Of a stretch of DNA of 32,872 bases, positions 6,996-15,606 are shown one piece after another (positions within the stretch are counted from its first letter, which is position 1; each line of letters begins with the position of its first letter). Source of the stretch: Burkholderiales bacterium (GTDB lineage: Bacteria; Pseudomonadota; Gammaproteobacteria; Burkholderiales; Burkholderiaceae_D); contig PLEY01000129.1 in the NCBI GenBank assembly GCA_003136595.1, forward strand, positions 1-32,872. The letters run 5' to 3'. A program made the position numbers and the translations under genes. The notes beneath the pieces are model-generated. The model searched no databases. It was given only the letters and a program-made list of their open reading frames with translations, and had not been told where the DNA came from.

Positions 6996-7015
6996 TCTGG
7001 CAACTTCTGGCAACA
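6996..7015. repeat. Tandem 10-bp repeat upstream of iclR, possible operator
   Basis: TCTGGCAACT and TCTGGCAACA stand back to back. On the minus strand they read as two GTTGCCAG copies, and a third related copy (GTTGGCAG) lies nearer iclR at about 6979-6986. They are helically phased and sit 50-70 bp upstream of the regulator gene, where autoregulatory sites are expected. Confidence 0.35.
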
Positions 7016-7052
7016 AGATGCTGTTTGCGATCATGCATCACGCCTGACGCCC

Positions 7053-7081
7053 TTGCGTTCGTCGCCATGCCGAAGTATATT
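7053..7081 (+). promoter_or_regulatory. Sigma70-type promoter for the CoA-transferase gene
   Basis: The -35 element TTGCGT (7053-7058) and the -10 element TATATT (7076-7081) have a 17-bp spacer. The predicted transcript starts near 7088 and has a leader of about 145 nt that includes the palindromes at 7175-7212. Confidence 0.5.
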
Positions 7082-7174
7082 ACGCTATTGCGAAGTTTGG
7101 TGGGACACTTTTTCGGGGACGTGCCATCCGGTTCGTGCGGGCGCTGGGCTTTGCCGCCGCCGGGAGAAGATTTC

Positions 7175-7212
7175 GGGCGCGAGCGCCCTGTTCTGGGTTG
7201 TCGGCCGACAAC
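7175..7212. promoter_or_regulatory. Two inverted repeats in the leader of the CoA-transferase gene
   Basis: GTTGTCGGCCGACAAC (7197-7212) is a perfect 16-bp palindrome ending 22 bp before the GTG start. GGGCGC-GA-GCGCCC (7175-7188) is a second dyad. They could be regulator binding sites or RNA hairpins near the ribosome site. Confidence 0.4.
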
Positions 7213-7234
7213 TCGGGTGACATGAGGAGCGAGC

Positions 7235-8380
7235 GTGAGCGGACCACTGGCAGGCGTCAGAATCATCGACTTGACCACCGTCATCATGGGGCCATCGGCA
7301 ACTCAGATCCTTGGCGATCTCGGCGCCGATGTGATCAAAGTCGAGGCGCCTTTGGGCGATTCAATGCGCAATATCGGCCCGATGCGCAATCCCGGCATGG
7401 GCCCGCTGTTTCTGCAGGCCAATCGCAACAAGCGCAGCCTGGTCCTGGACCTGAAGAATCCCGCGGAGATGCAGCAGCTGCACGCGCTATTGCGCGGTGC
7501 CGACGTCCTGGTCTCCAACATCCGACCGCAGGCGCTCGCGCGGCTTGGCCTGGGCTACGCGGACGTGACCCCTTTCAACCCGCGGATCATCTACTGCGCA
7601 GCCGTCGGTTACGGAGAGGGCGGCCCGTACGCGGGCGCGGCCGTCTACGACGATCTCATGCAGGCGGCCTCCGGACTCGCGGGGATGTACGAGCGGGTCG
7701 ATGGCAAGCCCCGCTATGCCCCCATCAATATCTGTGATCGGGTCGTTGGTCTGCACGCGGTCATCGCGATCCAGGCGGCGCTCCTGCATCGCGAGAAGAC
7801 CGGTGAGGGTCAGGAGCTCGAGGTGCCCATGTTCGAAACCATGGCCCAGTTTGTTCTCGCCGATCACTCCGGCGGGCGCGCCTTCGTTCCGCCATTGGGC
7901 GAGACGGGCTATCTGCGCCTGCTCTCGCGCACCCGCGGACCTTATGCAACCCAGGACGGTTACCTGTCAGTGGTGGTCTATACCGACATCCACTGGCGAA
8001 AATTCAGCCAGATGATCGGCCGGCCTGATCTCATGCAGGAAGATGAGCGATTTGGCAGCATGCAATCGCGCACCAGTCATGCCGAGGTGGCGGGAGACCT
8101 GCTCGCCGGCGAGCTTGCAAAGAAGACCTCGGCCGAATGGCTCGCCCTTCTTGGCGACGCGGATATACCGGCATGCCGCGTCAATTCCGTCGATGAACTC
8201 TTCGACGATCCCCACTTGAACGCGGTCGCCTTTTTTAGCGACATGGAGCATCCCACCGAGGGAACGTTAAGGGTGGCCCGCTCGCCGATGAAATTCTCGC
8301 GCACGCCCCTTGAAATTCGCAGGCTTGCCCCGGCACTCGGCGAATTCAACGGGTCGACCAGCGTCGACACAAACTGGTGA
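7235..8380 (+). CDS. CaiB/BaiF-family CoA-transferase (class III)
   Basis: A 381-residue soluble protein of the class III CoA-transferase family, which moves CoA between acids, for example from succinyl-CoA to an organic acid. Family features are the N-terminal LAGVRIIDLTTVIMGPSATQ, then GADVIKVE, RNKRSLVLDL, ADVLVSNIRP and the active-site segment YDDLMQAASGL, with the conserved Asp at 139 or 140. The GTG at 7235 follows GAGGAG with 5 nt spacing. The gene stands alone downstream of a clear promoter and diverges from iclR. An organic-acid catabolic role is likely, but the substrate cannot be told from sequence. Confidence 0.9.
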   Translation: MSGPLAGVRIIDLTTVIMGPSATQILGDLGADVIKVEAPLGDSMRNIGPMRNPGMGPLFLQANRNKRSLVLDLKNPAEMQQLHALLRGADVLVSNIRPQALARLGLGYADVTPFNPRIIYCAAVGYGEGGPYAGAAVYDDLMQAASGLAGMYERVDGKPRYAPINICDRVVGLHAVIAIQAALLHREKTGEGQELEVPMFETMAQFVLADHSGGRAFVPPLGETGYLRLLSRTRGPYATQDGYLSVVVYTDIHWRKFSQMIGRPDLMQEDERFGSMQSRTSHAEVAGDLLAGELAKKTSAEWLALLGDADIPACRVNSVDELFDDPHLNAVAFFSDMEHPTEGTLRVARSPMKFSRTPLEIRRLAPALGEFNGSTSVDTNW

Positions 8381-8973
8381 CGAGCGTCCCGCCCGGGCGC
8401 TGTTAGCGGCACGCACGCCGTGGCAGGCAGGTTGCCGTAACGCGCGCGGCAGCCCTGGCGGCGAGCATCCGTGCTCGGACCTCGCGCCCCATGACGACTT
8501 GAGCGTATCGGCCCCGGTCCCCCCAGCCGTTTCGGGCCCAAGAACGGCGTAGGTGCGCCGCCGGCTTCGGGCTTCAGTCCACTCCCAAGGCGCCTCCCGA
8601 GACCGGCTGCACTCCCATTTTCCTGCGAGGGTGGGATAATTGTGCGGACTGTCTCGGGCCTTGCGGCGAGGGGCTTCGCTGGTAACAGATTCGTCTGCCT
8701 TTTCGGAGTCTCGGTGATGAATGCGATCCTGATCATGCCCCGCTGCAACGATCTCGCAGGCGAGCGCACGGAGCTGCTGGGCGCGTCGTTTGTTACCGGT
8801 GACGAGTTCAGTCGACAGGGGCTCCGGACGGCGCTCATGAAGGGGGCGCCCGGCGGCCTCTTTCGGGACGGGCCCAAGAGGATGCCGCCGCGCACCATAC
8901 ACGGTGGTGCGTCGTGCTGCACCCCGTGCGACGCCCTGGCTGTGAACCCGCACATTCCTGGGAGAACCCTGCT
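8381..8973. other. Gene-free interval between CoA-transferase and response regulator
   Basis: I see no supportable gene here. Open frames on both strands have compositions and sequences unlike any family I know. A perfect 6-bp hairpin with a TCCG loop lies at 8462-8477, about 80 bp after the CoA-transferase stop, but lacks a T run. A dyad at 8891-8911 precedes the response regulator. Confidence 0.5.
8891..8911. promoter_or_regulatory. Inverted repeat upstream of the response regulator
   Basis: CGCACCA (8891-8897) and TGGTGCG (8905-8911) form a perfect 7-bp dyad with a 7-nt spacer, 63 bp before the response regulator start. It could be an operator or an RNA hairpin. OmpR-type regulators usually bind direct repeats, so autoregulation by this site is uncertain. 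Confidence 0.3.
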
Positions 8974-9651
8974 ATGAGGATCCTGCTCGTCGAGGACGAT
9001 CACATGATCGGAGAGAGCGTGGAGGAGGGACTGCGCGCCGAGTCCTACTCGGTGGACTGGGTGCGAGACGTACAGGGAACCGAACTGGCGCTGCGGCGCA
9101 GTCCCTACGACCTCATCCTGCTCGACCTTGGACTGCCTGGAGGCTCGGGACTGGACGTGCTCGAGCGCTACCGACAGCGCGACGGAGCAGCGCCGGTGCT
9201 CATCGTCACCGCGCGGGACGGCAAGGGTGAGCGCGTCGCGGGTCTGGATGCCGGCGCCGACGACTATCTTGTCAAGCCATTCGATCTCGACGAACTCTAT
9301 GCGCGTGTGCGCGCGCTGTTGCGCCGCCGCGCGGGACGTGCATCGCCGCAGGTCCGCTTTGCCGGCATCACGCTCGATCCGGCGCGTCACAGTGCGACGC
9401 TGCTGGGCACGGACCTTCAGTTGACACGCCGCCAGTTCGTGGTGCTGCATGCGCTCATGGATTCCCCAGGTGAACTCGTCACGCGCGAGCAGATCGAGGA
9501 GAAGCTCTATGGCTGGAAAGATGGCGTGGAGAGCAATACCGTCGATGTCTTCATCCATCAGTTGCGCAAGAAGCTCGGCTCCCGGCTCATCAGGAACGTG
9601 CGGGGTGTCGGTTACCGACTCGCCGACGAGGCGCCCGGTCATGATGAATAG
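8974..9651 (+). CDS. OmpR/QseB-type response regulator
   Basis: A 225-residue two-component regulator. The receiver domain (1-115) has the acidic pair D8-D9, the phosphorylated Asp D51 (LLDLGLPGGSG), T79 and K101 (VKPFD). The C-terminal winged helix (about 128-218) carries the OmpR/PhoB pattern with LTRRQFVVLHALM, ESNTVDVFIHQLRKKL and a VRGVGYRL ending. It probably activates or represses transcription when phosphorylated by the kinase encoded next, with which it overlaps by 11 bp. It resembles the QseB/PmrA/TctD group. The ATG at 8974 is preceded by GGGAGA at a workable distance. The stimulus is unknown, and no obvious target gene is linked except perhaps itself. Confidence 0.93.
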   Translation: MRILLVEDDHMIGESVEEGLRAESYSVDWVRDVQGTELALRRSPYDLILLDLGLPGGSGLDVLERYRQRDGAAPVLIVTARDGKGERVAGLDAGADDYLVKPFDLDELYARVRALLRRRAGRASPQVRFAGITLDPARHSATLLGTDLQLTRRQFVVLHALMDSPGELVTREQIEEKLYGWKDGVESNTVDVFIHQLRKKLGSRLIRNVRGVGYRLADEAPGHDE

Positions 9652-11017
9652 CCTGCGCTATCGCCTCGTCATCTGGCTCGTCGGCGGAATGATCGTGTGC
9701 GCCGCGCTCGCAGGACTTGCCACCTACGAGCGCGTGAGCCGGGCCGCCAGCGAGTTTTTTGACTACCAGCTTGCGGCGGTGGCGGCGAACCTGCCGGCCC
9801 GTATCGTCTCGCAGCCGCAACCAGCGGATGACGGCGACCCGGACAACGATATCCTGATCGAGATTCGCGACCCTGCCGGGGTTCTCGTTTATCCCAGCCG
9901 CCCCCGCGTTGCCCTGCCGGCGGGCGCACGCCGTGGGTTCTCCACCGTGACGCTGGCCGAGGAGGGTTTTAGGATCTACACGGTCGACCAGGGTGACCGG
10001 ATCGTGGAGGTCGCGCAGCCGACGCGGGCCCGCAGTCATCTCGTCGCCAATCTGCTGCTGCGCACGATGCTTCCCTTCGCAGTGTTGATTCCTGCGTTCG
10101 CGCTCTTCATCTGGTTCGCCGTGGGGCGCCTCCTTGGCCCTTTGCGACGCGCAGCCCATGCCGTGGGTGACCGCTCGCCCGATACGCTGACCCCGCTCGC
10201 CATCGAAGGCTCTCCCACCGAGATCGAACCCCTGCTGGGCGCGCTCAACGCGCTTTTGAAGCAGCTGGAAGAGGCCTTTGCGACGCAGAGGGCGTTCGTC
10301 GCCGATGCCGCCCACGAGCTGCGCTCGCCCCTGACCGCGCTCAAGCTCCAGCTGCAGCTGGCTGAGCGGGCCAAGACCGAAGAGCAGCGCTCCATCGCCC
10401 TGCACAGGCTCGAACAACGGCTCGATCGTGCCACGCATCTTGTCGAGCAGCTTCTGACCCTGGCGCGTGAGGAACCCGACGGCGAGCCGCGGCCCGCGAC
10501 TGCCCTGGATCTGGGTCAGCTGGTCCGGGAGGTGGCCGCAGATTTTGGGACGTTTGCCAGTCATCGCCAGATCACCCTGGACAGCGAGGTCGAGGGCGCA
10601 GGTCCCATGGTCTGGGGACAGCGCGAGAGTCTGCGCATGCTGCTTAGCAATCTGCTCGACAATGCGCTGCGTTACTCGCCAGAGGGCGGTGTGGTTCAGG
10701 TACGCGTGGGCGGCGACCCGGGAAGACCTCAGGTCCGCGTGCAGGACACCGGTCCCGGGATTCCGGCAGCCGAACGCCATCGGGTCTTCGATCGGTTCTA
10801 TCGGCGCGCGGGCGTCGATTCGAACGGCACGGGGCTGGGACTTGCGATCGTCAAGACGGTCGCCGAGCGTCACGGCTGCTCAGTCGAACTCACCGACGCA
10901 CCCGGGCCCACTGGGCTCCTCGTCCTCGTGACCTTTCCGAAGCGCGTCCCGGCCGCTTCGAAGTCAGCGGTGACCGAAAGGGATGATGCGCTCGAGCTCG
11001 CGACCCGGGTCACCTGA
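9641..11017 (+). CDS. Sensor histidine kinase (QseC/TctE type)
   Basis: A 458-residue inner-membrane kinase. A first membrane helix (about 8-28) and a second (about 143-162) flank a periplasmic sensor loop of some 110 residues. A HAMP-like linker follows, then the phospho-acceptor box AAHELRSPLTALK with H225, and the ATP-binding domain with N-box NLLDNALRYSPEGG (N337, N341), the DTGPGIP motif (369-375), FDRFYRR and GTGLGLAIVK (396-405). All catalytic motifs are present. The start is ATGATG at 9641, inside the end of the response regulator, which indicates translational coupling. The sensor loop resembles the QseC/TctE N-terminal type, but no ligand can be assigned. Confidence 0.93.
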   Translation: MMNSLRYRLVIWLVGGMIVCAALAGLATYERVSRAASEFFDYQLAAVAANLPARIVSQPQPADDGDPDNDILIEIRDPAGVLVYPSRPRVALPAGARRGFSTVTLAEEGFRIYTVDQGDRIVEVAQPTRARSHLVANLLLRTMLPFAVLIPAFALFIWFAVGRLLGPLRRAAHAVGDRSPDTLTPLAIEGSPTEIEPLLGALNALLKQLEEAFATQRAFVADAAHELRSPLTALKLQLQLAERAKTEEQRSIALHRLEQRLDRATHLVEQLLTLAREEPDGEPRPATALDLGQLVREVAADFGTFASHRQITLDSEVEGAGPMVWGQRESLRMLLSNLLDNALRYSPEGGVVQVRVGGDPGRPQVRVQDTGPGIPAAERHRVFDRFYRRAGVDSNGTGLGLAIVKTVAERHGCSVELTDAPGPTGLLVLVTFPKRVPAASKSAVTERDDALELATRVT

Positions 11018-11068
11018 CTTTTTCAGTCGATCCAGATCGCAAGGCCCGATGGTCCCGGTCTCGCCCCT

Positions 11069-12301
11069 CTAGAGGAATTCCTCCAAAGGCAGGCGCTCCT
11101 GGCTCAGCACGGCCGCACAATTGGCCACTGCGAGGCGGATCCCGGCGCTACTGAAATAGCCGCCGTTGACCTGACTGCAGGCCGTCGCGACACTCCTGAA
11201 ATAGCGAAAGAGCTGCGTCTCGGGAGGGGCGGCATGGCACCAAAACTCGTCGAGGCCGTCCTGAAAGGTCAGGCCCGGGATATTGTAAGGCGCCCGACCG
11301 AGTGCGATCGTCGGACGCACGTGCGCGAGGGCCGTCAGGGCGGCGGAACTGTTGACGGTCACGACACCCTGTGCCTGCTCATAGAGCATGCGCAAGTCGC
11401 AGTCCTCATGGAACTGGACACGCGTGTGCACGGCCCAGCGCCGTGCCTGCGTCTGAATGAGGCGCGCATAGGGCGTATGGCCTGGATCGAGCGGATGATT
11501 CTTGATGACGAGGCGCGCGGTGGGCGGTGCGTGGTGCGCGAAGGACTCGAGGACAGCTTCAAGGAATGCCGGCATGTCGGCGTAGGGTGAATGGTCCCGC
11601 ACGCGGGCATCGTCGTTGCGTTGCATGAGCACCAGAAAGATGGGGGCCCGTCCCCCCAGGAGCCGGGCCAGGCGAGCGTCCGCACTGCGCCGCGCGAAGG
11701 GCAGCATCGGCAGGCGGCGGGCATAGCCTGCATACTCGCGTAAGGCGCCGACCCGGGCTGCGTCCCGGTAGTGTGAAAAGAAGAGGGGATTCGTGGCGTT
11801 CGCGAGGTGGTACGCCACGTCGTAGGCCGCTCGCGTCCAGGTGGGCTCGGCAAAGGATTGCGGCGCGATCGGCGCGATCCTGGGGCCGACCTCGCGATAC
11901 CACTTCGGATCCCGGGGCAGTGGAGAGTGACCGTTCACGCCCCCCGCTTCAAGCGTGATCCAGTGCGGCTGGAAGTAGCCCTGCTCGAAAACCAGCGAAC
12001 GAATCCCCAGCTTCCGGGCGACCAGAAGGGCCGTCTGGTGAGCAGGTTGGTGATCCCCGAAAAGCACCAGGTCAGTAAAACCCAGGGACACACAACACCC
12101 TTCCAGGAAGCTCTCCAGGCCCGCGAAATCGTCATCAAAGCGCAGCGAGCGCCGTCTGCCCCAAAACAGCGCGTCGCCCGCGGTGAAGTTGATCCGGTCG
12201 ATGGCATGCCCATCGTCGAGCAAGGCATCCGCAAGACGGGGAAAGAAGGGTGAGGCGGGACCCTGCAAGAACAGGAAGGAGCGCCGCGTGCTCACTGCCA
12301 T
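11069..12301 (-). CDS. KpsS-like capsular polysaccharide protein
   Basis: A 410-residue protein of the capsule synthesis family (KpsS/LipB type). Members add Kdo to the lipid anchor of group 2 capsules or related glycans on the inner face of the inner membrane. The family pattern is clear: FLFLQGPASPFFPRLADAL at the N-terminus, INFTAGDALFW, LVLFGDHQPAH, VFEQGYFQPHWITLE, GGVNGHSPLPRDP, and later LVIKNHPLDPG and TVNSSAALTAL. The ATG at 12301 was chosen because similarity starts there; the ribosome site is weak, and a GTG two codons later is possible. No other capsule genes are in the window, so it is an orphan here. The gene ends 51 bp from the convergent kinase gene. Confidence 0.82.
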   Translation of the reverse strand: MAVSTRRSFLFLQGPASPFFPRLADALLDDGHAIDRINFTAGDALFWGRRRSLRFDDDFAGLESFLEGCCVSLGFTDLVLFGDHQPAHQTALLVARKLGIRSLVFEQGYFQPHWITLEAGGVNGHSPLPRDPKWYREVGPRIAPIAPQSFAEPTWTRAAYDVAYHLANATNPLFFSHYRDAARVGALREYAGYARRLPMLPFARRSADARLARLLGGRAPIFLVLMQRNDDARVRDHSPYADMPAFLEAVLESFAHHAPPTARLVIKNHPLDPGHTPYARLIQTQARRWAVHTRVQFHEDCDLRMLYEQAQGVVTVNSSAALTALAHVRPTIALGRAPYNIPGLTFQDGLDEFWCHAAPPETQLFRYFRSVATACSQVNGGYFSSAGIRLAVANCAAVLSQERLPLEEFL

Positions 12302-12908
12302 CAGGAACCCGGGCCCGCGGCTGTGGTCGGCCACGCGCACACGACGAGCCCCGCTGCGAGCTCGCACCGCGCGTTCGTGGCCCCGCACGCGGAGCCGCAT
12401 AGAGTTGGCAGACGGGTCATGGAAACCTAAGTGGGGCGCGCCAGAGGCCCGGCATCGCAGGCGGACGATAGCCGTTCCAGACAGCGAGCCGGAATTATAT
12501 GAAAGGCCGGCCAAGCCATGAAGGATACCCCTTCGCTGCCCTTCGATGCGGTCTTCGACAAGCCGCACGGTGCATTGGCATCGGCGCATCCGGCTCGATG
12601 TGCTCTCCATCCACTCGCGGGAAGTCAGCCGGGTCAACGGTGCGGCCGGGCCCGATCCCCAAAGCAGGGCTCTGGATAAGCGATCCGTTTCCCCCGAGTC
12701 CGCGTGGCTCCGGTGAAGCGCGCGGGTAGTGAGTTCGGGCCTTGCGCGTCGCCGGGGATACCCTGGAGGTGATCCGGATCGGACCGCAACGCCCCCCCCG
12801 GAGCCTTCGCGGCAGGGCGGGCAAGGAGGACTCGGATGCGTCCTGAAGGGGCGTCATGCTGGGGCGTCCTGATGGGACGTCAATGCCACCCTCCCAGTCG
12901 GATTCTGC
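12302..12908. other. Gene-free interval with a small tandem repeat
   Basis: No supportable gene. The open frames overlapping it on either strand have no recognisable family. The only structure seen is a run of eight C near 12792 and the 13-bp tandem repeats at 12835-12886. It should contain the promoter of the KpsS-like gene, but I cannot pick one with confidence. Confidence 0.5.
12835..12886. repeat. Four degenerate 13-bp tandem repeats
   Basis: Units at 12835-12847, 12848-12860, 12861-12873 and 12874-12886 follow the pattern GGGGCGTCCTGAT. The second to fourth are closest; the first has GATGCGTCCTGAA. They lie 22 bp past the stop of the minus-strand membrane protein gene. The role is unknown. 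Confidence 0.6.
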
Positions 12909-15170
12909 CTATCTCAAGACGCGAATCAGATTGTTGAATTCGTCGGTCCAGACACCGAGCTCGGGGCGGGCCGGGACGGGCGTGCCGTAGCGGGCCAGTT
13001 CCGGTTCCTGCAAAACATCCGGATCCTGGGTCACGAGTAGCCAGTCGCTTGCAACGCTGAGACGATCGGACTCCGGGCGGTCGGCGATGAAGAGGGTCTG
13101 GCAGTGGGCTGCGGTCGCGACGTTGATGATGACGGGAGCTAGGTCGAGATACTTGTTCGACAGGTGGAGGGCGATGATCCCGTGAGGCTTGACCACATGA
13201 CGGTAGAGTTCGAAGGCCTGGCGCGTCAGCAGGTGCATCGGGATCGCATCCCCCGCAAACGCATCGACGGCGAGGACGTCGTAGCGTTGTGCCGGATCGT
13301 TGTAGCGGCCTTTTGTGAGTTCCGACTCCAGAGACAGGCGGCCGTCCCCAAGCTCCAACTCGACCTTGGCGTTGCTGTCGCCAAGATAAGAGAAGCGCGT
13401 GCTCGCAAGCACCTTGGCTTCGGGATTGAGTTCATAGATCCTGAGGAGATCACCTGGCTTGCCATATGCCGCCAGAGTCCCCGCCCCAAGCCCGATGAGG
13501 CCGATCCGTCTTGACCCAGTGCCGCCGACGGTCGAGCCAAGCAGCCTGCCGATCCCCGAGGTCGGTCCGTAGTAGCTCGTCGGGATCCGGCTCTCCGGGG
13601 CTTCGACGACCTGGGAGCCATGGAGGATGACCCCGTTGACGAGGCTACGCAGGTGCAAGTCACCCATAGGACGGTTCTTGATGCGAAAGGCGCCGTAGAA
13701 GTTCCGTGTCAGCAGTTCTGTATCCGCAGTGAGGTAGTGATAGTAGTTCCACCCGCAATCGAGCGAGTAGAGGAGCGCAGCGAGCGCCACGGCGCTACGC
13801 AGGTTCCGGTACTGGAGCGCGAGTGCGCACGCCACCGCGAGTGCGGCACAGCCCCAGCGCGCCTCGCCATCGAGTATCTTGGTCCATTCATAGAGGTAGT
13901 CGTACAGCGACTCGTAGATCGGGGCCGGTAGCGCGCCCATCAGGATGATGGTGAGCGCGGTCGCGATGCAGGCGATGAGGACTGCGAGCAACCAGCGGCC
14001 AGGGCCTTGCGCGCGTAGCTCGTCCGCGCAGCAGCACAGTCCGAGTAGCGCAAGCGCGATGAAAGCCAGGGGTGCTTCCCAATAGCTTGAGAGGACGTGG
14101 GGCGCCAGCACCGCGACCAGGAAGCCGCCGAGGGCCCCTCCTGCCGCGATGGTGAGGTAGAACCGGGTCAGAAAGGCAGGGTGGGGTCGGCTCCGGGCAA
14201 GCTCACCGTGGCACAACACGCAGCCGGCGAACAGGCCCGCAACGTAGATGGGAATCGCGACGTAGATCGACAGGACCATGTGCCCGGCCGTCAGGGCCCC
14301 AGCCATGGCCCCCACCGCGAGCATGGAGGGGGCGCTCCAGTGCGTGCGCGAGTACCATCCGCGTCCGTCGCGACCCTCGAAACACACGACGAAGCTAAAC
14401 AGGTATACGCCAAGTGGGAGGACCCAGAGCAGGGGGATGGAAGCGATGTTCTCCGATATATGGTTGCTGATCGCAAGCAGCAGCACCGAACCGAGCGTGG
14501 CGCAGGCGAGCCATCTGCAATACAGACCCGGCGTGGGTGCGCTGCCGCCGGACTCGGCGGCCAGCACGGACTCAGCCGGGCCGCCTATCGAGGTCCTGCG
14601 AACGAACACATAAGCCATTAGGGCGATCCCAAAGACGAGATAGCCCCCGCTCCAGAGCCACGCCTGAGTACGCACCGCGCTCGCAGGTTCGAGCGCAAAG
14701 GGATAGCTGATGAGTCCGACGATCGAGCCGAGATTGGACCACGCATAGAGTCGGTAGATCGATCGCTCTGGCAGCCTGGGCAACGTCCCGTGCGCAAGCC
14801 AGTGTTGCAGAAGAGGAGCGGTTGAGGCGAGCAGAAAGTAAGGCAGACCTACGGTCGCCAGGAGCAAACCGAGGATCTGCAGGGTGGGGTCGGCGTCAAG
14901 GGCGGGCTTCCAGTGCGCCGCCGGTATGATCGGCAGCGCAAGAGAGCTCAGGATGAGGAGCCCGACATGGATCGGTAGCTGGCGTCTTCGGCGCGTGAGC
15001 CAATGGGCATAGAGATAGCCCAGCAAGAGTGCCACCTGGAAGAAGACCAGACAGATCGTCCAAACTCCGGCGGATCCTCCAAACCAGGGCAGGATCTGTT
15101 TGGCGATGATCGGCTGGACGAGGAACAGCAGGAACGAGGACAACACGATGACAAGCGAGGGCGCGAACAT
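12909..15170 (-). CDS. Membrane protein fused to a spermidine-synthase-like domain
   Basis: A 753-residue protein. Residues about 1-500 form a dozen or so hydrophobic helices with transporter-like segments near the start (FLLFLVQPIIAKQILPWFGG, then GVWTICLVFFQVALLLGY). The C-terminal part (about 555-740) is a methyltransferase-fold domain of spermidine-synthase type. It has the S-adenosyl-binding motif GLGAGTLAAY (560-569), YELNPEAK, a YDVLAVDAF segment and the ending WTDEFNNL. The catalytic region reads DAFAGDAIPMHLL rather than the canonical DSSDP of true spermidine synthases. Polyamine synthesis is therefore not assured and the substrate is unknown. This fusion architecture is known and widespread. 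The ribosome site is weak. Confidence 0.85.
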   Translation of the reverse strand: MFAPSLVIVLSSFLLFLVQPIIAKQILPWFGGSAGVWTICLVFFQVALLLGYLYAHWLTRRRRQLPIHVGLLILSSLALPIIPAAHWKPALDADPTLQILGLLLATVGLPYFLLASTAPLLQHWLAHGTLPRLPERSIYRLYAWSNLGSIVGLISYPFALEPASAVRTQAWLWSGGYLVFGIALMAYVFVRRTSIGGPAESVLAAESGGSAPTPGLYCRWLACATLGSVLLLAISNHISENIASIPLLWVLPLGVYLFSFVVCFEGRDGRGWYSRTHWSAPSMLAVGAMAGALTAGHMVLSIYVAIPIYVAGLFAGCVLCHGELARSRPHPAFLTRFYLTIAAGGALGGFLVAVLAPHVLSSYWEAPLAFIALALLGLCCCADELRAQGPGRWLLAVLIACIATALTIILMGALPAPIYESLYDYLYEWTKILDGEARWGCAALAVACALALQYRNLRSAVALAALLYSLDCGWNYYHYLTADTELLTRNFYGAFRIKNRPMGDLHLRSLVNGVILHGSQVVEAPESRIPTSYYGPTSGIGRLLGSTVGGTGSRRIGLIGLGAGTLAAYGKPGDLLRIYELNPEAKVLASTRFSYLGDSNAKVELELGDGRLSLESELTKGRYNDPAQRYDVLAVDAFAGDAIPMHLLTRQAFELYRHVVKPHGIIALHLSNKYLDLAPVIINVATAAHCQTLFIADRPESDRLSVASDWLLVTQDPDVLQEPELARYGTPVPARPELGVWTDEFNNLIRVLR

Positions 15171-15561
15171 GGGGGATCGGGTCTCTGACTGGAGTGAGGG
15201 ACGCCGCGCTCACCATGAAGCTTCGCAACGTTGGCCTGGGCTTTCTTAATGTTCGCTTTAGCACACCGGCCTACAGGGGCGCAAGCCGCCAAGGCGCGCG
15301 GCGTGGAGTCGCCCCAGCAGGCGTAAACCAAAGTATGAGCCGCGAGCGTTGTAAGGATGTCGGCTTCGCTGGCCCCAGATCGGTACAGCTCGAGGGGTGC
15401 AAAAGGACGGGCCCACGACGATGCCCTTAGTCGCCCTCGACCCCGCGAGTGCGCGGATCTTGGCGGGACTTCGCCTGCGTCGTCGACGCGCAGCCATTCA
15501 CATGGGCCGGGGCTGACGACTCCATATCGGGTGTGTTGCTCGAGTTGGGGGCGGCGCCAAC

Positions 15562-15606
15562 ACCTCAGAGACCGCAGGGACCTCAGAGACCTCAGAGACC
15601 TCTCCC
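15562..15606. repeat. Five 9-bp tandem repeats (ACCTCAGAG)
   Basis: ACCTCAGAG occurs at 15562, 15580 and 15589. The unit at 15571 is the variant ACCGCAGGG, and the last, at 15598, decays to ACCTCTCCC. A repeat of a multiple of three keeps frames open, which explains the Arg-Asp-Leu or Arg-Ser-Leu runs of the spurious reading frames here. Confidence 0.75.

Noticed and set aside
8267-8953. 228-residue minus-strand frame between CoA-transferase and response regulator
   Set aside because: Overlaps the CoA-transferase end, has no domain pattern and looks like an antisense frame in GC-rich DNA.
8642-8977. 111-residue plus-strand frame before the response regulator
   Set aside because: No family match and no convincing ribosome site; ends just inside the response regulator in another frame.
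9590-10873. 427-residue minus-strand frame antisense to the sensor kinase
   Set aside because: The plus-strand kinase motifs are complete, so this is a shadow frame.
11005-11040. Possible terminator between the kinase and KpsS-like genes
   Set aside because: A short dyad near the T run has only about 4 bp of stem; too weak to call.
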